Positions 35,527-46,195 of a stretch of DNA of 64,000 nucleotides are shown here, piece by piece. The position numbers and the translations under genes are program-made. Source of the stretch: Lateolabrax maculatus. Its lineage: Eukaryota > Chordata > Actinopteri > Acropomatiformes > Lateolabracidae. The notes beneath the pieces are model-generated. The model was not told the origin of the DNA and made no database searches. It saw only the letters and a program-made list of their open reading frames with translations. Every line of letters begins with the position of its first letter. Positions within the stretch are counted from its first letter, which is position 1. Location: the NCBI GenBank assembly GCA_031216445.1, contig CM062196.1, positions 27,572,001 to 27,636,000 of the forward strand. Direction: 5' to 3'.

Positions 35527-36904
35527 GTCTGTGCTTTTTGTTGTCTGAAGGGAAACCATACTGAAGAAATAGGGATGGTTCATGAGTTCAAAGATAGTTC
35601 TTGAAATTCTGCTGTTTGGTGCTGAACAGGTAGTGTATAGTGGGTTTATATGTACTTTTTAGACAACTGCCTGCTTGCCTGTGACTGGAAATTAAGTTAT
35701 GCCAACTCCATTTTCTTCTCCAAACAAAGATGACACAAACACATCTCTAAACTCTTCCTTATTTCTTCTCTGCCACAACAATGCCATAATGGCCAGCTAT
35801 TTTCACCAGCTGATCCTTTTTACAGGTTTTGCAAAAGCCACCGTAGGCACATCAAAAAGTCCAGACAAGGAAGCCTTAATTACAAATTACTCACCTCTTG
35901 TCTCAATGTGGCTTGTGGCAGGTATTTACGCACTGAAAACCAGCGGACTTGTAACCCCACAAAATCGCACAGACGTGACCCCGAGACAGTTGTCCAAAAA
36001 CACACTAACCATGTCACCGCAACACTACAAAAACATTTAAATAAAACAAACGGAGGGATGCAACCCAAACAAAGAAATGCCACTATACTAATCTCTGTAA
36101 GCCTACAGCATATCAATACTGTAACACCTACTTTCTGAATGGCACAGAACAATGCGACCCAGGTCAAAACCAAACACTTCCAAGGATAACACATGGTGTA
36201 TCTCCCAAATAATCATGCACAATCAACATCATGTGCCGACTGCTACCTAAGGCACCAACAAACTTTTTAACAAGCTAACCTTAATGGACAAGTTCCCATT
36301 TGTTATGAAGGTGTGTGTTGATACTATATCCATGGTGACTTCATGGCTAATTCAAAGGCTCTCCCAGAGTTCCGGTGAGTCTCATCCAGTGGAGCACTAG
36401 GATATTGATTCAAAACAAATCTTACACTCAGGCTCATTGTTCAGGCTTTTATTCTTACATGTAGGCCTCTGTCTTTGTTTCCCCCACGTGGTGACGTTTT
36501 CAACATGACTGACATTTGGAAAAAAAAAAAAAAACATTGTAATGGATACTTTGAGAAAGTGATAGGAGTAGTGGCTTGTATTAAAGTATTGCTTACACTG
36601 TAGTGGTCTGCCCATCCATACAATAACATAACTTACAGTATCTCTCCACTGTCTGAACTGTCACTGCAGCAGTGGTGGAACACATTTACTCAAGAGGAGG
36701 CCCCACTGAGACCAAGCTCTCTTTTCCAAGGGGGCTGTAACAATCAGTCGTCGTTACTAGTAAATTGATGCACGTGTAGACATATGTTAGTGCACGGGGT
36801 TAAAATAAACACACATGTGGTAGGCTAACAAATGTATTTTTTTATGGTACATTGCAGTTGTTTCAGTCGGGTGTTTTACAGTAGGGACGCTGGGCTGTTT
36901 CGCC

Positions 36905-37960
36905 TGTCGTTTGCATGTGAAAACTGTCAGAAACTGCTTTTAACTGGAAGACATGAAATGTGGGATGGATCCTGATAGACTTGGGTAACCTTAGTTTCAC
37001 AACAGAATTGTTAATAATACTTTAAATAAGGACCAATGAAGTGGGGTGAGAGTTTTCAATGAAATGTCTTTAGAGGAGAGCCAAACTTTCTCTCCTGGTT
37101 GATATTTGGGTGCAGTGGTCCGATGGCAGTCAACCAGATGCTGATTGTGGACAGCTATGTGAAGCAGAGCAATGCGAGCTTCCCTCCAGATCTTACAGTA
37201 CCAGCAGATATGGGCCTGGAGTGATGGTACCACAGTTTAATTCTCAGGTACTGGGAACAAACAGAGTTGATAGCCAAGGGAAGCTTCAAAAGGTGACAAA
37301 CTATAGCCGGCTAGACAGGGAGTTGTGAGCATACTCTATCCAGGTTAACTACGAACTCCAGGAAGAGCCATTACTGGCAGCAGAGTGCAGCCTCCAGATG
37401 TTGATTGACCTGCGTCTGGTTGGGTTGGTTGAGCATCTCTAACGATTCAATCTCCCAAGTGACTGCTGCCATGACAAAAGATGATGGAAGGATGGTGTCA
37501 GGGTTAAAAGGAGCTTCTTCAGAGGGGTACTGATTAGAGAATGCATCAGGGTTCACATTCCAGGAACAACGACGGTAGGTAATGGTGAAGTTGAAGCGCC
37601 CAAAAAACATCGTCCCAGCAATAGCTTGTGTAAGTTGACAGCCAAAAAGCGCTTGGCTTTTTGGATATAAGCAAGAGCCTCATCATTCCATCCCGAATCT
37701 GCAGCAATGGTCTGAACTCACCTGAAACTCTGGTACACTATGGGGACCCTGACGAATGTTTAGGAGACTACTAGTAGTGTCTCTACCACAAACGGAATGA
37801 TTTAAGCTGCTGCTTAAAACCAGGCAACACTGCATGAGGAAAGCCCAGCATGTCCCCAGATCCCCAGCGTAGCGCTGCAGCGCTGAAATATGACGCTCTC
37901 TGGATGTGGAAGTTGGGGAAGCTGGAGTTAGAGTGGACAAGCTGGGCTGGATAATGGGGG
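36905..37960 (-). mobile_element. Ty3/Gypsy LTR retrotransposon remnant, minus strand
   Basis: Minus-strand translations give, in element order, a gag fragment (LQRYAGDLGTCWAFLMQCCL, about 37815-37880), a late RNase H block (FFGRFNFTITYRRCSWNVNP and MAAVTWEIES, 37440-37610), and the integrase C-terminal region (WREARIALLHIAVHNQHLVD followed by QPGEKVWLSSKDISLKT, 37040-37200, and a HPTFHV-type block near 36940). Most of gag, the protease, most of the reverse transcriptase and the integrase core are deleted. No LTR pair was found. It is a dead relic. Confidence 0.75.
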
Positions 37961-37983
37961 GTGGGGGGGGGGGGGGGGGGGGG
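37951..37983 (+). repeat. G-rich homopolymer tract
   Basis: GGGGGGTGGGG followed by an almost uninterrupted G run up to GGGTAGG. The length is likely unreliable, and it could form a G-quadruplex. Confidence 0.9.
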
Positions 37984-38789
37984 TAGGATTGGAGAGGTGA
38001 GTGGATACCATTTCAACTTGGATGCTGAACCTGGATACATGTTGTCACAGTTCAGCCACACCCTCCAGTAACTTTCCACCCTACCTGTCAGCCACTCCCT
38101 CCTTATCAGCCTCACTCCTTTCACCTGTCCACTCACCTGCCGGCATTGGACTTTCCCTTATTGTCCGACTCCCAGTAAACGCACCTGCCTTCTATTCCCG
38201 TTTCGGATTGGTTCTGTCTGCTGTTGCTACGGTTCAGCTGGAGGCTGGGCTAAGAGACTCTGCTGCAAGCCGCAGCTTGCCCGGCGTCCTTCTTGTGTGC
38301 TTTCATATGTACCTGCTGAATGTGACATTAAAGTTCTCCACGTACTGATCCTTGGGTCCTGTGTGCTGCTTTTGGGTCCGTACACCTCCCGTTACACATG
38401 TGTTGAGAGACTCTTTAAATTCTCCATAACTTCAATGAGAAGAAGCTACCCAATGAGGGTGCCTTGGGTGGTGAGAGATTGGCAGAGAGAGGCTGGGTCC
38501 ATGTTGGCCAGATTGTTCTGTCACGATCAATCAGGAAGTGAACCCAAACTCAAACAAAAACTAGGAGATCGTTGAGTTGTAAAAAAGGTTTATTTGTAGG
38601 AATTATTTGGAATGTGGTGAGGTTGGAAGCAAGGTGGTAAGGGAGTGATCCTGGCTGATGGGGAAAAGCTCAGAGCAGAGGAGTATAAGGTAGGCCTGAT
38701 GCAGTAAGTAATGATCCTGAAGACACAAGGAGAGCATGGTTAAAACAGGCAGGCAAACAACATAATAGAATGCAGGTGTGCGCCTTGTT

Positions 38790-39115
38790 CTTATTTCTTG
38801 TAGTATTCCTATTTCATGCTGCTTATACTCAGCACAATATCAGAAGACAGTATTTCACTTTTTAAACCTCAGCTAGCTGCAACATTAAAATGCACATATG
38901 TAATGCATCAATAATAATCCAATAACAATTTACAACTCTGAAATTTGCATAATGAGTATGTTTACTTTTGATACTTTAAGTATATTTTGTTAACTCTGTA
39001 CTTTTACCCAAGAAAACATTTGAGGAGAAATTTTACTTTTAATTGAGTATTTCCATATTGGGTATTGCAACGTTTTCTTACATTAAGAATCTGAGTACTA
39101 TTTCTACCAATGCAC
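38790..39115. mobile_element. TTCCACCACTG-type dispersed element, right portion
   Basis: TTCTTGTAGTATTCCTATTT, CATGCTGCTTATACTCAGCA, AAATTTGCATAATGAGTATG, TACTTTTACCCAAGAAAACA and CTGAGTACTATTTCTACCAA resemble a very common teleost element whose ends read AGTGGTGGAA ... TTCCACCACT. A likely left end (CAGTGGTGGAACACATTTAC) is at 36670-36690, about 2.1 kb upstream, so later insertions appear to have split it. Family recognition is from memory. Confidence 0.5.
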
Positions 39116-40059
39116 CTCATACTAAAGAGAGAAGTGACCCATTGAGTGTGTTGCTACATTGTGTGTGTCGTGCTCTTGTTTCCAGTATACTTTCAGTGTA
39201 TGAGCAGTTTGACAACCTTAAAAGCTTCACCACACAGTAGCCCTGTGAGGCTAAGTCAATCTGAGACGTGCAAAGATGCCCACAGTGTGTTTTTGTCTTA
39301 AAGCAATAACTCAGACACAACCCTGTCTGAAGGGTGGTTATTCGACAGAAATTACAAGCCCAGTTTGTTTACTTCTTGTCCTGTTCTGGCCAGTTCATAA
39401 CCAGCCAATTATCAGCTGCAACACAGGTCAGAGTAGTTTCAAGAGCAAACAAAACATTCAGTCCCACAACGCCATGGTTACAACATATAACCACATGGCC
39501 GTGTTAACAAAAATCCCACTGCTGTTCCTGAGCTCTTTCCTGATACCAGAACAATATGTATTTAAGAGTTGAGCTTTAAAACCACAATTGATCAGCAAAG
39601 ACAATCCCAATGCAAAGGCTGCAATTCAGTAGAAGGTATTTTTTTGTATTACCAATACGGTCAAGACGACAGGCACTGCAAATTACTTGGACTTAATTGT
39701 GTTTCAACTGCTTGTTTCTCTAAAGAAATCACTCACTAGTAAAGCTGTAATAAGTGAAGTAGGGCTGATGGAGAAAAAAAGAAAAATAATACCATCTCTA
39801 TATGAATTTCCGGCCCAGACCTGTTCATCGGTCCCAGAGCCGTAAATACCCATCAGTGTTTAGGAGACTGTAAAAAAGTTGAACAAATATTAAATCAATA
39901 TTAAGAAAAGTCCTTCAAGACACACTGTGAAAACATTAGCAGTAGATGACTGAAATGAAGTAGCATGTAATTCACATTAAAGCTCTGTGTGTTTTGTGTT
40001 TATCTGTATGTGGCATATGGGTGTGTAACATATCAGTTGTGTTTCTGTGTTTGATACAG

Positions 40060-40141
40060 ATGGTACTACATAGTGGTTGTCCCTTTCACCCCAGCTTCTC
40101 TGAGAAGATGGGAGAACCCTGAAGACATGGACATACATGAG
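40060..40141 (+). CDS. ptprf: ptprf exon: membrane-proximal region, part 1
   Basis: This 82-bp exon (phase 2 in, phase 0 out) encodes WYYIVVVPFTPASLRRWENP followed by EDMDIHE. WxYIVVVP is the LAR-family strand after FN8, and WENPEDMDIHE corresponds to the WSTPEELELDE-type stretch of human LAR. The acceptor is GATACAG and the donor is GAG|GTGAGT. It continues directly into LLEAG in the next exon, as in DELLEA of the mammalian protein. Confidence 0.94.
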
Positions 40142-41610
40142 GTGAGTGGAGGTGTTCTTGCATTATTTGTAAATTATTTTCATATATTCACTTTTTTTAA
40201 ATGTACCACCCATTTTGGAAGGCAAGTCATTAAAAGCTGCTCCCAGAAAGTTAAGGCATTCCAGTTTCAGGTTAATACTTGGTTTTTGTTGAGGTCAGGG
40301 TTAGGGTTGGGCTTAAGCATGTGGTGGTTATGGTTAAAGTTACCTTGTCCTTCTAAAAAAAACACAGTTTTGCTTAAAATTCATTATTTCTCACCAAAAC
40401 ACACTGGGACCTCATACAAGAACCACCTGTACGATCAGTACATGTTTATTTTTATTATGTTTATAGAATGTTTTCTTTTCAATTTCTGGCAGTGTTAAGT
40501 TCTTCTAACCCTAACCTGCCCATAAATGGAGTAGAACAGCTAGCCTTTTAATGGAGCTTTAGGGTTTGGATTATGCTAATGATCAAATCAATAATAAGCA
40601 CTTGTTCATAGGTAGAATTCATCAGTTTGAAACAAGCAATTTACAACAAGTTTGTGCTCTTAAGAGTTTGCTGAATCAGATTTTAAATCTTAAAATCTTC
40701 TTACATTGCTCCCTCTTGCCCCATTGTGTGTATTCCTAAGGCCTAAAATAAGTATTGAATGCATTTCTATTTGCAAAGCAGCTTTTTTGAAAACACCTGC
40801 ATTTTCTTTACATCCATATTTACAAGCTAGCAGTTTCTTTGTTTTGGGACTCCTTTGCCTTACCTTATCCACCTCTGCAGGGGGCAAGATTGTGTGTAGT
40901 TACACCCACAGGATTTCTGCATACCTGTGCATCATTGTGTGCATGCTGGCAAAAGAAGGGGGACCTACTCACAAAAACAATGAGCCTTTTTCACAGCAGA
41001 CATTTTGACTTATCATAGTAGGAAAACATTTTAGCTCTTCAATCCAAGTGTCCCAGTAAGCCATTAAAGTGCAACAGTGAGCCAGCATGCACACACAATA
41101 CAAGACACTAAAACTGAAGCAGAATATTTATACCTGCGTATACTACCTACTATGACATGTCAATGTGTCTTGTGTCAATGTGTCTGTAAAAAAAAAAAAT
41201 GCACATGCACCACAGCGCCACTTAATGTATTAGCCTTGTTTGTGTGTCTGTGTGTGTTTGTGTGTGTATACCTCTAATCTTCAGTGTCAGTCTCATTTTC
41301 AGTGGCAATACTTAGAGCAGGTCAACATCTAGCATAAATGGGGATCAATTATTGTACTGTAAGAGCACCTTGACAGTTTTTGAAATTTCGCTACCATGGT
41401 CTGATCCAGAAATGCTGTGATGAGAAGGCAGCTGCCCCCTCTATTAAATTACAGAAGTGCTACAGAAGTACAGTGCTACTTGTTTTAGCATTCTTTGACT
41501 GTTTATTGCACTGCATAATCTTATTCAATGTTTTTTCTGTAGCTTTATTTAAACTTTACTGCCAATGAGACTGAACGCCTAAAGCCCCTTTAGCAGGCCT
41601 GAGGCTGCAG

Positions 41611-41655
41611 TATTCATTACACACAACAATATGAAATTACACACAACAATATGAA
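41611..41655. repeat. Short tandem duplication
   Basis: The unit ATTACACACAACAATATGAA occurs twice in tandem. Confidence 0.85.
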
Positions 41656-42399
41656 AAGGACAAACAACATCCTGATTAATTATTCTCACAGTCTTGCTGT
41701 TTGGGGGACTCATTCATGTGCTTAGAGACTGTTAGAGCAATCAGTTTTTGCGTTATGTAATATGTTGTGTGCAACTGGAAATTTCAATGTAATGGCTGAA
41801 ACATATGGGGCACGGACATGACGTGTCATGCAGGTGGGGTTTATTACCTGCTACACAATCTACGACTTGTAGTGTGTGGTTGCATGCCAGTTGTGTTTTC
41901 TGGGGAGATTTAGGATTCCTGTGTCCACGTGTATGTTTCTATGACACTACGTGCCACATGTAATTCAGCCGTAAGGGTAGAGCTAGAGGCAAGGCGACAG
42001 GATTTAAAAAAACCTTGGGGCGTCATAATCTGAGGACCCAGAATACTCATGGCAGTCTGGTCATAAGATGTGTACAAAGTTTTTCATTTAGCTTAATGAT
42101 GGTGCCAAAGGAAAGTGGAGCATAGTTTAGTATGTAACGTGGAAATGTTGGCATGGGTATTATAATAAGTGAAAGGCGGAGCAGGGGACACCAAAATCAG
42201 AAGGGACCATCAATGTCAAAAACATATTTCATGGAAATCCAACTATTTGATATCTTGTGTTAGTTGAAAATTGGATCTGAGGGTGGCACTGGAGAAAGGT
42301 TTATTGGTTGTTAAAACTGTAAAAGGCTAATTTCTTCAGAGCATGGATGTGCTCAGTAAATTTCATAGCAATCTATCTGTGTGATAACGGTGGTTAGCG

Positions 42400-42780
42400 G
42401 ACCAATGAACGGACGCTGAAGATTCACATGCACAGGATTTATTTTAGTAAAGGGGAAGGTGGAACAGAAGAGCAGGGGACCAATTTGCTGGGGAAGCGGG
42501 GACTTGAGGCAGATGACGAAGGGGAGAGGGTCCAGGAGAGGAGCGGGTCCAGAGCAGCTGAGCAACGCAGGGCAGGAGGTCGCATGGAAAACTGTAAAGA
42601 TCTGGCGATGAGTGAATGCAGAGCCGGTGTATTTGAGCTGGAGGTTGATGAGTGATGAGCTTCAGGTGTGCCCTGCAGAAGCTGCCAGAGTCTGGGACCC
42701 GCCCCTAGGAGGGAGGAGAAACACAAGGAGGGGAGGAGAGCAACAACAGGGGCAGCACAGACACAGATGTAACAGTCTGA
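42400..42780. repeat. Unassigned GC-richer dispersed repeat
   Basis: A purine-rich stretch (GGGACCAATTTGCTGGGGAA, then GAGAGGGTCCAGGAGAGGAG, GCTTCAGGTGTGCCCTGCAG and GGGAGGAGAAACACAAGGAG) stands out in composition from its AT-rich surroundings and resembles sequence I associate with fish retroelements. It has no convincing protein. The evidence is weak. Confidence 0.35.
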
Positions 42781-43216
42781 CGGAGATTTTTATCAGAGTA
42801 GAAAAGAAGGCCAAACCATGAATATCCATGTCAAATGACATTCCAAAATACTACCAAGATATCTTGACAACAGTAATTGTCAAGATAAGTGTTCCGCAGA
42901 GAAACAACACGGTTGACTGAATGACATTGCCATTCATAGCCCCTGCCAATATCAGGAAACTGCACCTCTTTATAGTTCCTAAAAATCAAGTATTTTACCT
43001 CACTTTTTGTCATGTTGTATGCCATTGTAGGATTCTGAAAAAAAAATGGTTTTAAGTAAATCGTTTCTTTTTTCAGATACCCTATCTGCCTATTATTTGG
43101 AAATGTGTTGGAAACCTATCTTAAATATTACAGGAAGGGCTACCAAGGTTCCTTTGAGTCTGGAAAGACTGTTCTGGTACTCACGGCCTTGATTTTGGAC
43201 TTACACCTATGCTAGA

Positions 43217-43219
43217 TAC

Positions 43220-43250
<31 letters not shown>

Positions 43251-43520
43251 TTTATTTATATAGAACTTTTCTTAACAATGTTACAAAGTGCTTCACAAAA
43301 AATATATATAACCAGACTAGGCAGAAAAAGAAAATATGAATAAGGCCAAGGCCAAAGACATGGGCACAGAGGAAGTAAAAACAATGACATGATTAAGATT
43401 GAATAAATAAGAATAAAAACAGTATAAATAAAAACATCAAACATTTCCAAAAGCTTTCACAAAGAGAAAACTTTTAAGAAGAGTTTAAAAAGAAGCAAGA
43501 GACTTAGTGTGTCTCAGCTC
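43217..43520 (-). repeat. Retroelement tail fragment with (ATA)n
   Basis: An (ATA)n run (about 43219-43249) is followed by TTTATTTATATAGAACTTTT and AAAGTGCTTCACAAAAA. This resembles, in reverse orientation, the 3' end of a fish non-LTR element ending in ATT repeats. The 5' part is not recognisable. Confidence 0.5.
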
Positions 43521-44149
43521 AAACAGTAAAAGCCTGATCGCCTGTCACGTTTGTCAGGTTTTAATGGCATGTATAACTGAGTGTTCTCAGCATAAAAATG
43601 GTAAAGCACATTATGGATTTTCCAGGTCTTTGCTGTTACGTTTTAAACGATGCACTGGCGCACTGAAATGGAGCAGTCCCCTTGAAAAGGCTTGTCAACG
43701 TTTGTCAACACCTTGACAAACGTGTTAACAACAACAGTGTTAGTCCTACTGGTTGCCCCCCAAGGTGTTGAATGGACCAGTTATTAATTAACCGGAGAAA
43801 CCGCTGTTTCATGTCACGACCTGAAGCAGTCAACTCTCGGTGGAGTGGGCAGATTCAGATTTGCTCTCTTCACAGCCACCAGACTCCTTTGACAAAAACA
43901 GTAATTTTACCATGTAAAACATGGGAGTTGCTGGTCTGTCGCTGCCTCATTACACGTTGCAACACAAAACACCAAAGTCACACAACAATACAAACAAACT
44001 AACAAATCCAGGCAGCAGTACTCTAGCAAGTTGCTGAGCGTCCGTGCTGGGACAGCTGTCAGCTTCTCCAAAATGGTAGCGTGCTGACCGTCGTCTATTG
44101 TAGTAATACATTGACTATAAATAAGTAACTCATACAATCTCACTTAAAA

Positions 44150-45095
44150 AATCCAAACTATCCCTTTAAAATACAATGTAAAAACACACCGGGTATATTA
44201 ATATATGCAAAGTCAGAGGGGCTAGACTCAATCAGGGGAACAGTGTCCCCTGGGGACAGCCATGTCTCAGTAATCATAGAAAAAAAGTCCAGATCATTAG
44301 AAACAATAAAAGCATTAATGATAAAAGACTTGTAACCAAGACATCTCACATTCAAGAGACCAAAATTGTGAGGTCAGACCAGATGGAACGGAAATGGGAA
44401 TACAGCAAATGGGACCTAAGTTGTTATTATTTCCTCTCTAGATGTGCTGTGTGGACATGGGGCTCTGTGCCTAATAATGGTCTGAATGGGGAAAGTTCTC
44501 TGTGAGAGGGTTAATGACAGGTGAGGCCAGTGGGGGGAGCTAGTGGGGGGTGAACAGTACTCTTAGGTACCACTATAGGCGGAGATGGAGGCAAGTTGCT
44601 GCAAGTTAGCAGCTAGCATTCGGCTACCCAGCCAGTTGGGATGGACTCCATCAGTCCTGAAGAGGGAGAAACAATCCCAAAACAGATTAAAATTGTCATT
44701 AAAACCTATACTGTGAGTTCTACAGGTAGACTGGAGCCAGGTGTGGGGATAGGACTGGATATAAAAACAGACTAAAGGCTAAACAGGTCATTAAAAAAAA
44801 GTATTGCTCAACCTTCCTGATGAGCTGCAAAGTTTGAACCCACATGAATTATCACTTGAATGAGAGAGGACGGAAGTGAATGTAGCAGCCCTGGGAGCTT
44901 ATCCAGGATGACCGGGACCGTGGCTCCAGGGAAGCAATGAGTTGCTGGGTTGAAGAAACAAGTGTTCATGATTATGGAATCCCACACTATTAATGTGGTT
45001 GGGTAGAAGAGGGATGAGGAGATGACGGCTATGGGTTCTAATGGCAGGGTGTATGATCTGTGTCTGAGCAAACACATGTACTTTTGTGAAATTTT
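44150..45095 (-). mobile_element. LINE fragment, second family, minus strand (ORF1 end and ORF2 start)
   Basis: On the minus strand, 45077-44808 encodes an SGNH-type ORF1 stretch (HCFPGATVPVILDKLPGLLH, then IQVIIHVGSNFAAHQE). Further along, 44355-44170 encodes the start of an APE endonuclease (NVRCLGYKSFIINAFIVSND, then FFSMITETWLSPGDTVPLIE). The sequence differs clearly from the L2 at 17300, so this is a separate family with the same ORF1-ORF2 plan. It carries frameshifts, and the rest of ORF2 is absent. Confidence 0.72.
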
Positions 45096-45394
45096 TCAGT
45101 TCAAAATCATTTCACAAGCACAAAATATTTGTGACCCATATTATTCCTTACAAATGCAGACAGTCCAGGCAGCAGGATGAGCTTCAGTGATTTTAATGAC
45201 AGGAAAACTGACAGGCAGGTCTCAGTAATGTTCCAGACAGAGAAGCTTGAACACAAAAAACATTATTAAGGATGATCTAACAAAGGAAGCAGACCAGTAT
45301 ATATGGTGAATAACTGATGAGGGAAGTGAAGACAGGTGAGGCTAAGGAACAGGTGAAGACAATTGCAAAGGCGGTTGGCAGTTTCATACCCCAT

Positions 45395-45510
45395 TTCTCC
45401 CTGCCCCTGAGCAAGACACTGAACCCCACATTGCTCCCCTGGCACCCACTGGCTGCTCACTGCTCTTAGTACATGGCATGGGTCAAATGCAGAGTATACA
45501 TTTCTTTTTA
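45395..45510. repeat. Common teleost repeat fragment
   Basis: CCCCTGAGCAAGACACTGAA, CCCACATTGCTCCCCTGGCA, CTGGCTGCTCACTGCTCTTA and GGGTCAAATGCAGAGTATAC match a widespread fish repeat as I remember it (CCCTGAGCAAGGCACTTAAC ... GGGTTAAATGCAGAG). It is non-coding. Confidence 0.55.
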
Positions 45511-45659
45511 ATGTATGTAAAAATTCTGAGGAATGCTAAAGGCTGTAAAAAGCTACAGTGACAGAGAATTGTTAAAGACAGGGAGCTAGGTATCTTATTA
45601 ATTAAAATATTATTTACAGTGACACAACAATTCCCCGCTTGAGCAAGCTCTTGGCGTCA

Positions 45660-46195
45660 GTGACAAGTAAAAACTCCCCTTTAACAAAATAAATCGATAT
45701 GATGGTCCGATATTAAATCATTGACTAACACAGCTTTAGATGACAGAGATCTAATATTTAAGAGTCCACATTTAATTCTGTCAATTTGTTGTACTGCTGC
45801 ACTGGTGGTTTCGGATTTTTATGAAGATTTAATGAGTAAGTCTGTTTAAATTTTAATGAATTAATTGGCGTGGTTGGGAGGCAGACATAGTCTCTCTGGG
45901 GTTTTGGGTGGGTAACCACTCTATTGGAAGCACAGAGAAACATGTAGGACTGCAGCGCTGCCACCTGGCCTCAATTCTGGATTGTCACGATGTGGGACCA
46001 CTAATAAACTTGGTGAAGTTTCTAGATATGAGAGCTGCACCATCAAGTGGGATGAATACCTTCTCTCCTAATCAGACCAGGTCTCCCACAGACTGTCGGC
46101 CAATGGTGTATGAGACCCACATCGTTTACTGGACACCACCCTGACAACCAGCAGTTAAATGACGACATGCAGCTATACGTCATCACTAGTCAGGT
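45660..46195 (-). mobile_element. L2-type LINE fragment, minus strand (ORF1/ORF2 junction)
   Basis: The reverse complement aligns with about 18230-18770 of the large L2 copy. It covers the end of ORF1 (GGTGTCCAGTAAACGATGTG, CCTGGTCTGATTAGGAG, ACCAAGTTTATTAGTGG) and the start of ORF2 (TTAGATCTCTGTCATCTAAA, GCTGTGTTAGTCAATGATTT). It is an internal piece lacking both ends, so it probably results from deletion rather than simple 5' truncation. Confidence 0.82.

Larger units (their letters stand above)
35527..40059 (+). other. Intron (4.5 kb) with Gypsy remnants and a split MITE
   Basis: GT-AG intron (GTCTGT ... TTGATACAG). It contains a minus-strand Ty3/Gypsy remnant (36905-37960), a G-rich run (37951-37983), an unassigned GC-richer segment (38040-38420) and pieces of a TTCCACCACTG-type element on both sides (36665 and 38790-39115). 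The remainder (35530-36650 and 39120-40059) shows no supported gene. Confidence 0.7.

Noticed and set aside
37783..38575. Several open frames around the Gypsy remnant and the GC-rich segment at 38000-38575
   Set aside because: Apart from the short gag-like stretch, no domain is recognisable. The frames cross the G-rich tract and repeat boundaries.
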